From Bacillota bacterium (GTDB lineage: Bacteria; Macinerneyibacteriota; Macinerneyibacteria; Macinerneyibacteriales; DSCS01), in NCBI GenBank assembly GCA_011048995.1, contig DSCS01000062.1, positions 1 to 64,000 on the forward strand: DNA of 64,000 nt, given 5' to 3'. The notes beneath the pieces are model-generated. The model had not been told where the DNA came from. It ran no database searches and saw nothing but the letters and a program-made list of their open reading frames with translations. Of the stretch, positions 27,047 through 36,800 are shown piece by piece; positions within the stretch are counted from its first letter, which is position 1, and each line of letters begins with the position of its first letter. The translations under genes and the position numbers were made by a program.

Positions 27047-28396
27047 CTATAATAGTTTATCGTTTTGCCTGTAAAAGTCAAGGTCAATATCCAACTCCTT
27101 TGCCTTTTTCATCAATGTATTACGATGAATTCCCAATAAGCCGGCGGATTTCGAAAGATTTCCGCCGCATTTCTCCAAAACACTCTTTATATGCTCGCAT
27201 TCTACTTCCTGTAATGTTTTTATCCCTTCTTCATTATTGATTATATTCCAATTTTGGGGATTTTTCAATAAATATCGCTCTTCACTGACAATGAGGTTGA
27301 TGATGAGGTTTTCCAGCTCACGGACATTCCCCGGCCAGTAATGGCGCTTCAGTTGATTGGCCTCTTTTTCACTCAAAGAAATATTTTTTCCGTACTTTCT
27401 GTTGTAAAACTCTAAAAAATAGGTGATCAGCGGGCCGATGTCCTCGGGGCGCTCTCTTAAAGGGGGCAATTCGATAGGAAAGACTTTCAATCTGTAATAA
27501 AGATCCTCACGGAACAAGCCCTCTTTTACGCTTTGGCCCAGATCTTTATTGGTTGTGGCAATGATCTTGATATCCAGAATCCGCGGTGTGACTTCTCCCA
27601 CACGCTGTATTTCCTTCTCCTGAAGAACACGCAAAAGTTTGGATTGGATATGAAGGGGGATTTCTGAAATCTCATCCAGAAGGATCGTGCTTCGGTCGGC
27701 ATATTCCAGCTTGCCTTTTCTGTCGCTGTCTGCGCCTGTGAAAGAGCCCTTTTTATAGCCGAAGAGTTCCGATTCGATGAGGGTTTCCGGAATGGCGGTG
27801 CAAAAGACCTTGACAAAAGGCGAAGAGCGCCGGGGGCTCATTTCATGAATATACTCTGCAACCAGTTCTTTGCCTGTCCCGCTCTCCCCGGACAAAAGGA
27901 CGGTGACATCATTTTCAGAGGCTTTTCGGGCACGGGCCATGGCTTTTTCAAAAAGAGAGGATTTATAGATGATCTTTTTTGCCGGAGCTGTGCTTTGCTC
28001 ATACTGCTCGACTCTGGATTGAAGTTCGCGGGTATGTTCTGTTTTCTTTAATACCAGTTCCAACTCATCAAAATTAAGGGGTTTGGTCAAATAATCATAG
28101 GCCCCTAATTTCATAGCCAGAACAGCGTCGTCTGTATTTGCATAAGCGGTCACAATAATGACATCGCAGGAAAGTTTGCGTTTTTTGACTTGTTGAAGCA
28201 AAAGAAGTCCATTCATCTCTTTCAATCTGTAGTCGGTGATAAGGACGTCAATACCGCTCTCTCTGTCTAAAACCTGGAGAGCTTTGGCGCCGTCATCGGC
28301 CTCAAGGACCTCGTATCCCAGAGAAGAGACAAAACGTTTCATATATTTCAGCTGTGTCACTTCGTCTTCAACGATGAGTACTTTCATACTTTTCAA
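27047..28396 (-). CDS. Sigma-54-dependent response regulator (PilR/AtoC type)
   Basis: 449 residues: receiver domain with phospho-acceptor Asp55 (LITDYRLKEMNG), AAA+ domain with Walker A GESGTGKE at 170-177 and Walker B STILLDEISE, and a Fis-type helix-turn-helix at the C-terminus (NLSKSAGLLGIHRNTLMKK). The sigma-54 contact loop reads GSFTGA (217-222) rather than GAFTGA, a tolerated variant. Transcribed with the sensor kinase just upstream (29-base overlap; a second ATG at 28387 is possible) and pilMNOPQ downstream, so pilus control is likely. Confidence 0.9.
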   Translation of the reverse strand: MKSMKVLIVEDEVTQLKYMKRFVSSLGYEVLEADDGAKALQVLDRESGIDVLITDYRLKEMNGLLLLQQVKKRKLSCDVIIVTAYANTDDAVLAMKLGAYDYLTKPLNFDELELVLKKTEHTRELQSRVEQYEQSTAPAKKIIYKSSLFEKAMARARKASENDVTVLLSGESGTGKELVAEYIHEMSPRRSSPFVKVFCTAIPETLIESELFGYKKGSFTGADSDRKGKLEYADRSTILLDEISEIPLHIQSKLLRVLQEKEIQRVGEVTPRILDIKIIATTNKDLGQSVKEGLFREDLYYRLKVFPIELPPLRERPEDIGPLITYFLEFYNRKYGKNISLSEKEANQLKRHYWPGNVRELENLIINLIVSEERYLLKNPQNWNIINNEEGIKTLQEVECEHIKSVLEKCGGNLSKSAGLLGIHRNTLMKKAKELDIDLDFYRQNDKLL

Positions 28397-29957
28397 AGAT
28401 CATCCTCACTTCAGTCTCTTTCCCGGGAGAAGCTTTGATCTCCAAATCAGCTCCGCCCAGGTTCAAAAGCATCCTGACCAATGTCATTCCCCATCCCCGG
28501 AATTCATCTTTTGTGGAATGTCCTCCTTCTAAAAAACGAAAAAGGGTCTCCCGATGAATCCCGCCGGTATTATCTTTCAACCCGATATATATCTTATCAT
28601 TATTCACGGCCAGATCAAGAAGCGCTCTGCATCCCGGTTTACCGTTCTCTAAAACATTTTTCACAAGATTGTTCAGAATCATTTCCAGGCGGGCTTTGTC
28701 AAAATCAATAACCGCCGCTTCCTCAGCCTTTGTCTCAAGAATCATTCCCTTTTCATCAAAAATCGCGCTCCACTTCAGGCTCCATTTCCCGATAAACTCC
28801 TTCAGGTCAAACGGCCCGGGTGCCATATCAAAGAGCGAAGAAAAGGTGTCGATAACCCCGGTTATGGTCTTTTCCTCATGACGTATATCGTCCCACATAG
28901 GGTCGGTACCGTATTTCTTTTCCGCCAACTGGGTGATCATCATAATGACATTCAGGGGGTTTTTGATTTCATGCGCCATCATGAAAGTGAGGTTTCTCAT
29001 AAACGAGAGAAGGCGGCTGTTATTATGATGAGAAAGGTCTTCGATCTCTTTCAGAGCCAACGCATAAAAACATTTTTCCCCTTCCCGAAAAGAGGAGAGG
29101 GCTGTGTCGGCGAAAAGGGGTGACCCTGAGCGTGTGTAGACCTTGGCCCCGGAAAAAAAACCTTCCCTTCGGCTATCGGTTTCCCGGGGAAGAAAAGGGA
29201 AATGAGGGAAAACCGAATCTCCCTCCTGAAGCTTTAATACGGCCCGGGCTTCACTGTTGATGAGAGTGATCTCTCCGGCTTTGTCAAAAACCAGAAAACC
29301 CAGTTTCATGTTCTCAATGACCAGGTTCAGTAATGTGATATCTTTTTTTATCGTCTCCGCCATTGCATTAATATTGTCTGCCAGAGACAACACTTCTTTG
29401 CTTCCCTGGATCCGGACCCGGGCCTCATAATCTCCCTGACGGATACGGTCTGTGATAATACCGATGTATTCCATGGGTTGAATAAGAAAGACCCGTGCCA
29501 GATAAAAAAATGAAAGGTTCATCACAATGACAAAAAAGAAGAGTAGCAACGTCATGCGCATGATGCCGCTTCTCCATATCTTCTCAGGGACGGAAAGGAC
29601 AATGACTGTTTTGGGCCCATTGCGCAAGGAATAATAGTAATAGAGCTTCCGGCCTTTAAAAAACTCTTTCCCCTTCTCAAGAAAACGGATCTCTTCCTTG
29701 ACAGACAAGTCCATCCTTCCCACAAACTCGTCTGTATCAACCAGATAGAGCGTCTCAATAAGTCGGGCGCCGGCCATAGAAGTCAATTCTCTTTGCCGCA
29801 GATCGACAGGCACCTGTTCGGTTAACCTGACTAACCCATACAGATCTTCCTGCAGTTTGGATCGATGGGTATCCAGATAGGCTCTGTAAACCAGATAAAA
29901 AAGCGTCAAAAGAGCCAGGTTGATGACAATAAAAGAAAAGATCAGTTTTTTTCTCAT
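28368..29957 (-). CDS. Sensor histidine kinase (PilS/AtoS-like)
   Basis: 529 residues: membrane helix at ~5-26, a periplasmic sensor loop, a second helix at ~133-155, HAMP domain, PAS-like domain (NMKLGFLVFDKAGEITLINS), HisKA with the phosphorylated His in MMAHEIKNPLN and a HATPase domain with N-box NLVKNVLENG and GWGMTLVRML. It overlaps the response regulator and, at its 5' end, the M6-like protein gene (ATGA). Confidence 0.9.
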   Translation of the reverse strand: MRKKLIFSFIVINLALLTLFYLVYRAYLDTHRSKLQEDLYGLVRLTEQVPVDLRQRELTSMAGARLIETLYLVDTDEFVGRMDLSVKEEIRFLEKGKEFFKGRKLYYYYSLRNGPKTVIVLSVPEKIWRSGIMRMTLLLFFFVIVMNLSFFYLARVFLIQPMEYIGIITDRIRQGDYEARVRIQGSKEVLSLADNINAMAETIKKDITLLNLVIENMKLGFLVFDKAGEITLINSEARAVLKLQEGDSVFPHFPFLPRETDSRREGFFSGAKVYTRSGSPLFADTALSSFREGEKCFYALALKEIEDLSHHNNSRLLSFMRNLTFMMAHEIKNPLNVIMMITQLAEKKYGTDPMWDDIRHEEKTITGVIDTFSSLFDMAPGPFDLKEFIGKWSLKWSAIFDEKGMILETKAEEAAVIDFDKARLEMILNNLVKNVLENGKPGCRALLDLAVNNDKIYIGLKDNTGGIHRETLFRFLEGGHSTKDEFRGWGMTLVRMLLNLGGADLEIKASPGKETEVRMIFEKYESTHR

Positions 29958-32566
29958 AATCTCAGCACCTTGACATAGGAAACATGTTTTCCCTTTTTTA
30001 TTTTTATCAGGTAAGTGCCCTGAGGAATATTTTGCAGTGGAAAAAGAAAATTATTTTCACCTGAGATAGCATGAGCCTGTTCTTTCCTCAATTCCGTCAT
30101 TGCAGCATCATACAAGGTGAACTCTACCTGCTCTCCCGGACGAGCCCAAAAACGCAAAGAGACAGTTTCTCCCCGCACGGGATTGGGAAAAGCAAAGACA
30201 CTTTTATCAGGCGCATCTGTTTCAATGCCGGGCCCCGGGGGGCTTGCATAGACCCCTTGCCGAAGCAAACGGTCATATAAAGATTGGGCATAAAGAGTTT
30301 CTCCGCTACGATAAAAAATAAAACCGTCCCGGGGAGGAAGCCATACAGAGGAATCTCCCGTCAAGGGATCCCCCGTCTCTTCTTTAACATCAAAAACCAG
30401 GGTCTTTTGCCCTGTTAAAAAAAGAAAGAGTCTGTTGTACCGCTCAAAGGGGAGGAGAGCGTCAAAACCTTTCAGGGCAAAGCTTTTTTCAGGACCCGTA
30501 GGATTCAGGATTGCCAGCCTTTGAGGCGTCAGCACAATCAGTTCCGTAACCCCGTCACCATCATAATCTAAAGGCCAAAAGTCTTCAACTGCTTCCGAAA
30601 AAGAGCCTAAAGGACTTATCCGGCCTTCATCACTGCAAAGATGATAAAGGCTGGACCCGCTTTTGAGATAGAGGTCTGTTTCCCGTATGCGGAGATCATC
30701 GACATCTGCTGTCACGAAAGAGCCATTCAGAAAAAGAGACCCGCCGCTGAGACGGACGAAATGCGGGCCGGCATAGCCCAAAAAAGAGCAGCTTGAGTGA
30801 AAATCAGATAAAAGGGTATTCCATTCTGTATCACACAAGGCGACTCCCTGAGACGTCCTCAAAAAATAGTAACCGTTTTCCTCACGGGCTTCTGTTAACG
30901 GATCTCCCCATAATACAGCCCATTCCAAAAGTTTATCTCCCGAAGGAAGGCTGTAAAGCGAGAGGTCTGTGACTAAAAAATCATCGGTCAGCAGAAGAGG
31001 GCTTTCCGTCTCAATAGAAAAGAGAAGATCCCCTGAATGGGCCCTCAGATCTGTTTCCGTGGCATAATAGAGGCCTGATGCTAAAAGAGCCCCTTTGCGG
31101 ATAAGCGGAAAATAATCAGGACATATTGATTCCAGGTCAAGGCCTCCGAAATGCTCTGTAGCCTCAATACCGCTCAGGACGATTCCGCTTTTTCCCCCCC
31201 GGTCACAACGGGCTGAGGGGTGAGTATTATCCGAAAAAAGATCCCATGTCCTACTGCTGAAACAATCAAAACGGTCGCCCAAACTTCCGGTATCCCCCAA
31301 TAACCTGTCCAGGTCATTCAAGCCATCAGCTTCTTCCAGATCAATTCCTTTTCCGTTTATTCCGTTGAGATTTTGGGGATCACACCCAATGACCGCCTCG
31401 TTCACATGCCATATAAGCATTCCCGGAAAAGCGCCTTCTACTTCAGACATGATATAATAATCTCCGGCCTTTCCCGTATACTCATAGGCCTGAAAAGGCT
31501 TCCCGATACCCTGGCCATTACGGTATTCGATGAGGAAATATTCATCCTCATTCACATCGACCCGGTACAGATGATTACCGTTCCACAGGTTTTCTTTGAC
31601 ATCACAGGCAAAGGGCTGAAAAACATGACTCCCTCTTTCATTTAAAAGAAGCGGTTCGGCCCATCCCATCCTGATTTTTGTATACCCTGAAGGATGCATA
31701 GGTAAAAATCCCATATAATTCCAGAATCCGTAGCTCATGAGATCCCACATGCCGACACCTGAACTTTTCAGCGTCGTATCATAGGTTGTGGGCATTCCCA
31801 GGACGATTCCCAAAGAGAAGGCAACCGGCCCCAGGCTGCAAAGGGGCATATCGCCATCGGTTCTGTCCTGATCAGCTGTTTCCGGAATAATCAAAACACC
31901 ATTAGCCACATCGCTGCGTAAGGGGGATCCGGTGATGTCTTGATACATCTTTCGTGTGAGCCCGGTTGTCAGAATATCATTCGGAGTGTCTCCGTTAAGG
32001 TCAAACTCTTCGCCGACTCCGGCATGGAGAAGAGCAATAAAATCAAATTGTGTATAGTCGTAGTCCATCTCCGCCAGAGACAGGGCTGTGTCGACAAAGT
32101 CACATAGCCGCTGTTCCTGATTGTCATTACGGCCGAAATCAGCCATGGATGAACCGACCGTCACATAGATGGTTTCAGAAAGGATGATGGAGGAGAAACT
32201 AAAGGCATCCGCCGAAATCTCTCTGAAATATTCGTTCAGGCTGTAATAGGGAAAAGCCGTCTTCCCCTGAGGCGTGCGGAAAAGGCTCTCTTTTCCGACA
32301 ATTCCCAAAAGAGTGTAATAATCATATTGGCCAAAAAGAGCGGAAGATTCCGCTTCCGTACGGATTGCAAAAAGGCCGTCACCTGTTGTCAGGGGATCTG
32401 CATCTTGTTCAAACTCGACGCGGATCACCAAAAGGGAGTATGACCCGGCCCAGATATCCCCCCGAAGGGAAGCTCTCCCTAACGGGGCTTTCAGCAATAA
32501 TTGCGCCTCGCTTCCGTGAAAAAAGAGCAGCAGCAGCAAAATCAGGTCAATCCATTTTGAGCGCAT
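29954..32566 (-). CDS. Secreted M6-like pseudo-metalloprotease with type IX-like C-terminal domain
   Basis: 870 residues with a signal peptide (to ~21). Residues ~40-420 follow the immune inhibitor A (M6) fold: FPYYSLNEYFREIS, GVGMWDLMSYGFWNYMG and the downstream GW segment. But where M6 enzymes have HExGHxLGxP, this reads FSLGIVLGMP (250-259), losing both His and the Glu, so zinc catalysis is not expected. A beta-rich middle follows, with one FG-GAP-like stretch (DYDGDGVTELIVL). The last ~80 residues (FAFPNPVRGETVSLRF ... GTYLIKIKKGK) look like a type A type IX secretion sorting domain or FlgD-like Ig fold. Lies between two sigma-54 regulator systems. Confidence 0.75.
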   Translation of the reverse strand: MRSKWIDLILLLLLFFHGSEAQLLLKAPLGRASLRGDIWAGSYSLLVIRVEFEQDADPLTTGDGLFAIRTEAESSALFGQYDYYTLLGIVGKESLFRTPQGKTAFPYYSLNEYFREISADAFSFSSIILSETIYVTVGSSMADFGRNDNQEQRLCDFVDTALSLAEMDYDYTQFDFIALLHAGVGEEFDLNGDTPNDILTTGLTRKMYQDITGSPLRSDVANGVLIIPETADQDRTDGDMPLCSLGPVAFSLGIVLGMPTTYDTTLKSSGVGMWDLMSYGFWNYMGFLPMHPSGYTKIRMGWAEPLLLNERGSHVFQPFACDVKENLWNGNHLYRVDVNEDEYFLIEYRNGQGIGKPFQAYEYTGKAGDYYIMSEVEGAFPGMLIWHVNEAVIGCDPQNLNGINGKGIDLEEADGLNDLDRLLGDTGSLGDRFDCFSSRTWDLFSDNTHPSARCDRGGKSGIVLSGIEATEHFGGLDLESICPDYFPLIRKGALLASGLYYATETDLRAHSGDLLFSIETESPLLLTDDFLVTDLSLYSLPSGDKLLEWAVLWGDPLTEAREENGYYFLRTSQGVALCDTEWNTLLSDFHSSCSFLGYAGPHFVRLSGGSLFLNGSFVTADVDDLRIRETDLYLKSGSSLYHLCSDEGRISPLGSFSEAVEDFWPLDYDGDGVTELIVLTPQRLAILNPTGPEKSFALKGFDALLPFERYNRLFLFLTGQKTLVFDVKEETGDPLTGDSSVWLPPRDGFIFYRSGETLYAQSLYDRLLRQGVYASPPGPGIETDAPDKSVFAFPNPVRGETVSLRFWARPGEQVEFTLYDAAMTELRKEQAHAISGENNFLFPLQNIPQGTYLIKIKKGKHVSYVKVLRL

Positions 32567-33836
32567 GACGCAAAAACCTTTCTTTTAATTCTCTCAGTGA
32601 AATATTTAATAATTTTGCCATCTGACTTCTGTCTCCCCCTGTCATCTTGATAACACGGGCGAGGATCTCTTTTTCATTCTTATCCAATAACGCCTTCAGA
32701 TCCATACGAGACGTCTGAAGGAAAGAATCGTTATAATAAAGGGTCTCTCCTTCTGTCAAGACAGTCAGTCTTTCAATAAAATTCTTTAACTCCCGGACAT
32801 TGCCCGGCCAGGCGTAGTTTAACATAAAAACTTCCAGATCCGGATGAATATGCTTTTTTCCTGTCTTATACTCCGCATTCATCTGTTTCAAAAAGTGATA
32901 GGCCAAAGGAAGAATATCGTTTTTGCGCTCCCTTAAAGGAGGAACCGTGATCTCCATGACATTGATGCGGAAATAAAGGTCCTCTCTGAAAGCCTTATTC
33001 ATAGCCATGAGAGTCAAATCCCTGTTTGTCGCCGATATCAGATTAAAGTCTAAGGAGACAGGGCGATGGCTCCCTAACCGGGTCACCTGCTTATCCTGCA
33101 GGACACGCAGCAAGCTGACCTGATTTTTGAGTGAAAGCTCCCCGATCTCATCCAAAAAGAGAGTCCCCCCCTCTGCCGCTTCCATTTTCCCTGAACGGGG
33201 AGAGTCGGCCCCGGTAAAAGCCCCTTTTTCATACCCGAACATCTCTGATTCAAAAAGCTCTTCAGGAAGCGCGCCGCAATTAACGGCCACAAACGGCGCA
33301 TGATGGCCTACACGCTTTTTATGAATAGTGGCAGCGATGACTTCTTTGCCCACACCGTTTTCCCCGGTGATGAGAAGATTGATTTTCTTGTCCCCGAAGG
33401 TATTAATTTTTTTCATGAGTTTTTTCATTTTGGGATCATGGAAAATAATATCCTCTTCCCTGTATGAACTGTCCCAAGTGACCTTCTCTGCTGTTTTTTG
33501 CAAGACTTCCCTGATCCGTGATTCATCCCCTGTTTTTTCAATAAAATCAACGGCTCCGATTTTCATTGTTTCCACAGCCCCGGATACCGTGCCGTGCCCC
33601 GAAAGCATGATGACCGGAATTTCAGGGTACCGCGACTGGACAGCCTTTAAGTAGGATATTCCGTCCATTTTCGGCATTTTAATATCCAGGACTAGAATAT
33701 CGACAGGATTATTTTCTAATACTTTATCGGCTTCTTCAGGGTTTTCGGCTCCTAAAAACGAAAATCCCATTTCCGTGATGATCATCTTCATCACACGCCT
33801 GATATTTTTCTCATCATCAACGACTAAGACTGTCAT
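32547..33836 (-). CDS. Sigma-54-dependent response regulator (NtrX/NtrC type)
   Basis: 429 residues: receiver with Asp51 (LVLDIKMPKMDG), AAA+ domain with Walker A GENGVGKE, canonical GAFTGA loop and Walker B GTLFLDEIGE, then a short C-terminal helical DNA-binding region (SQMAKLLNISLRELKERFL). Six bases downstream of the giant sensor kinase, its likely partner. It overlaps the M6-like gene by 20 bases. Confidence 0.9.
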   Translation of the reverse strand: MTVLVVDDEKNIRRVMKMIITEMGFSFLGAENPEEADKVLENNPVDILVLDIKMPKMDGISYLKAVQSRYPEIPVIMLSGHGTVSGAVETMKIGAVDFIEKTGDESRIREVLQKTAEKVTWDSSYREEDIIFHDPKMKKLMKKINTFGDKKINLLITGENGVGKEVIAATIHKKRVGHHAPFVAVNCGALPEELFESEMFGYEKGAFTGADSPRSGKMEAAEGGTLFLDEIGELSLKNQVSLLRVLQDKQVTRLGSHRPVSLDFNLISATNRDLTLMAMNKAFREDLYFRINVMEITVPPLRERKNDILPLAYHFLKQMNAEYKTGKKHIHPDLEVFMLNYAWPGNVRELKNFIERLTVLTEGETLYYNDSFLQTSRMDLKALLDKNEKEILARVIKMTGGDRSQMAKLLNISLRELKERFLRHALKMD

Positions 33837-33841
33837 TATAG

Positions 33842-36800
33842 TTATCCGCTCCCTGTCTTAAAAAGAAGATAGATGTCTGTCCCTTCCTCTTCTCTGACAT
33901 CAATGTGAACATGTCCTCCAAACTCCTCCATATATTTTCGAACCAAATAAAGCCCTAATCCGCTACCGCTTTTTTTGTTAGTAAAATAAGGCTCAAAAAT
34001 CCTGTCGAGCACATCCCTGTCCATTCCTCCGGAATAATCCTTTACGTGGATAATCACATGCTTTTCTTCAATTCTACCGCCGGACTCTTCATTAAAGATA
34101 TCATAGTAGGCAGAGACTTCAAGCGAGGCCTTATCGCAGGCCGCCTCTAAACTGTTTTCAACGATGTTTTTTATAATCAATTCAAATTTCTCACTGGAAA
34201 AATAAATTTTCGGCAGATTCTTTGAAAGATGAAGCTCTATGGAGCAGGAAGTAAAGGCAGAAAGAACTTTTTTAAGCCCTTTGGCTACATCAAATTGCCT
34301 GATCTCTTTTTCCCCCTGCAGGGTCTGGGCCTTGAATTTATCAATCAGTCTCTGAATACTTCCCAGTTCTTCATGAATAATGGCATACAGATCCCTCATA
34401 GACTCTTTCAATCCGGAATCCTTTACCCCCTCTTCCGTCATTTTCTCCAGGCGGTTCAAAGAAAAACGGATCGGCATCAGGGGATTTTTCAACTCATGAG
34501 CAAGCTCCTGGGTCAGTTGAAACCATAAATCGAACTTTTCACTGATAATCAGCGAGGTGATATCAGAAATAAGCAGAATATACCCGTATTTGAATTTTCT
34601 GATACTGTACCTGAAAACAGTTCCCTTGTCCCGCAGCTCCCCCTGGCTTTCTTTAAAAAAGTCAACAGGAAGATGCAAGGCCTCGCGGACATCATCTTTA
34701 TAGGAAATATCCGAAACTGTTTTTTTCAGCTCATTATTACATAAGGCCACATGCCCCTTCTCATCATAGGTCACGGCCCCCACAGGAAGAGAGTCGATGA
34801 TATTCTTTAAAAAGTTCTGATTCTCCGTAAGGCTGTTTTTCAACACAGAGAGTCTTTTGACCATATTATTAAAATTGGTGAACAAGACCTTCAGCTCGGA
34901 TACAGGGGTATCCGTTTCTACGCGATAATTAAAATTCCCAGTGCTGATCTCTTTGGTCGCGATAATGATCTTGGACAATGGTTTTAGAATCTGGCCTACA
35001 TTTTTATAGACCAAAAGGATTGTCAGGCCGATTGCAAAAAGCTGTGCAAAAAGAGAGACAGCTAATCCGTCGACGACCTGCCATAACGAAGGCTTGCCCA
35101 TGACTGCAGTCAATTCAAAGATAATACCGCCATAGCGTTCAGACATGAAACGATGCTGCAAGCCCAACCTTGAGTAATCAGAAGACCACATTTCTTTTCT
35201 CGCGAAGATCTCCATGAGTTCACGGCGGGGAATAGAGGACTGCTTCATGTTGACACGGTAACTGTCCTCATCGTGGGAAAGAAGACGGACAGGGCCGTTA
35301 TAAATCGACCAGTTCGCCAAAGATTGATTAAGAGCTTCCGATAGAGAACGACGGCCCTCTTCGCGGAACAGCTCTTCAGAAGGGATCTCCTGTAGTATTT
35401 CTAAAAGTGTTTTTTTATCCTCAAGCAGTCTTCCCTTTAACGTTTCATAAATATCAGAGAGTACGCCTGTGGAATAAAGGAGAAGGTTCGCCGAAAAAGG
35501 GATCAAAAGAAGAAGGAAGACCATTAACATATTCCGTCGAAAGAAATCATTAGCTAAAGAACGCCAGCGTTTGGAAAAAAGCCCCAAAATCAGGAGTACA
35601 GCCAGTTCTGAGATCAAGACAAAGAATGCATATTTCAATCCGATCATCCAGGGGTTTTTAACATAAAGCCTATAATGATCCGATGATGACCCGATGCGTA
35701 TCATATGCATCTTTTGATAGATCTGGGGTTCATAGATCAACGTTGAGAAGATCTCTTTGCCTTTTCTGTAATGGGTGAAAAAAAGTTGGGGGAAATGGGG
35801 TAAATGAATAAAATAATCGTTTTTCAGCCCAATGACCACATTTCCCACAAAAATGTCGTCATAATAGAGCGGTGCTTTATGAAGATGAAACCCGTCTCGG
35901 TAAACAAAAGAGCCCGAAGGAAGATCATGCTGACGAACAGCACAGCCCCAGGCATAATGACTGTACATCTCTCCCCCTTTTTTCTCAAAATAAATAAAAT
36001 TATGATAAGGCTGTTCCGCCAAAGGAGAGCGAAGCCATTTAAAAAAAGCAAAGTTTTCGTCGTCATAATGCACATTTTCTTTTAAAGACCATAAAAAGGT
36101 AGGATCCCGGCGAAGCATTTCCACCGTGTTAAACATCACCCGGGCCGGCTCTGCTTCCATGACTTCCATCTGCCTCCTGGCGACTGAATCATCGATGCCG
36201 GCCGATAATTGGATGGCAATAGGTAGAAACGGGATCAAAAGAAGAAAAAAATAGAAGGATGTAGCGGCTTTAATATTTTTTAAAAAAAAGACAAAAAGAA
36301 AAAGAGCCCCAAACAGTGCGTAAACGAGAAGAATCGGTTCAAGAGTCGTGATCAAAAAAAGAAGGGATATGGAAAGCAAAATCCGATAACGGAGATGGAT
36401 AAAACGGACAATATAAACTGTAATAAAAAAAATAAGTAAAAAAGCAATGAGGGTAAAGCCCTGACTGACAATGATTGTGCCCGTCCAGAAAGCCATTTTT
36501 ACAAAAATCGATGAATGAGAAAAAAAGAGATGCCAGGCGATAAGAAATGCTTCAAGTCCCAAAAATATATTGACCGCCTCTTTCTTCTCCGTAAGGGATT
36601 CTCGGAGAAGGGACAAAAGCATCCGGCATTTCCAGGCCATATAAAGCAAGACGAGGTAAAGCGTCCCTTGGGGGATAAAGGCCACAAAAAAAAGAAAACC
36701 GATGAAAGCAGCCATATCCAGCCGCTTTTCCCGTTTATAGATGAGCAGGGTAAATAACAGGGCCAATAGTATATTGAACAGAAAAAATCTTTTTTTTGTT

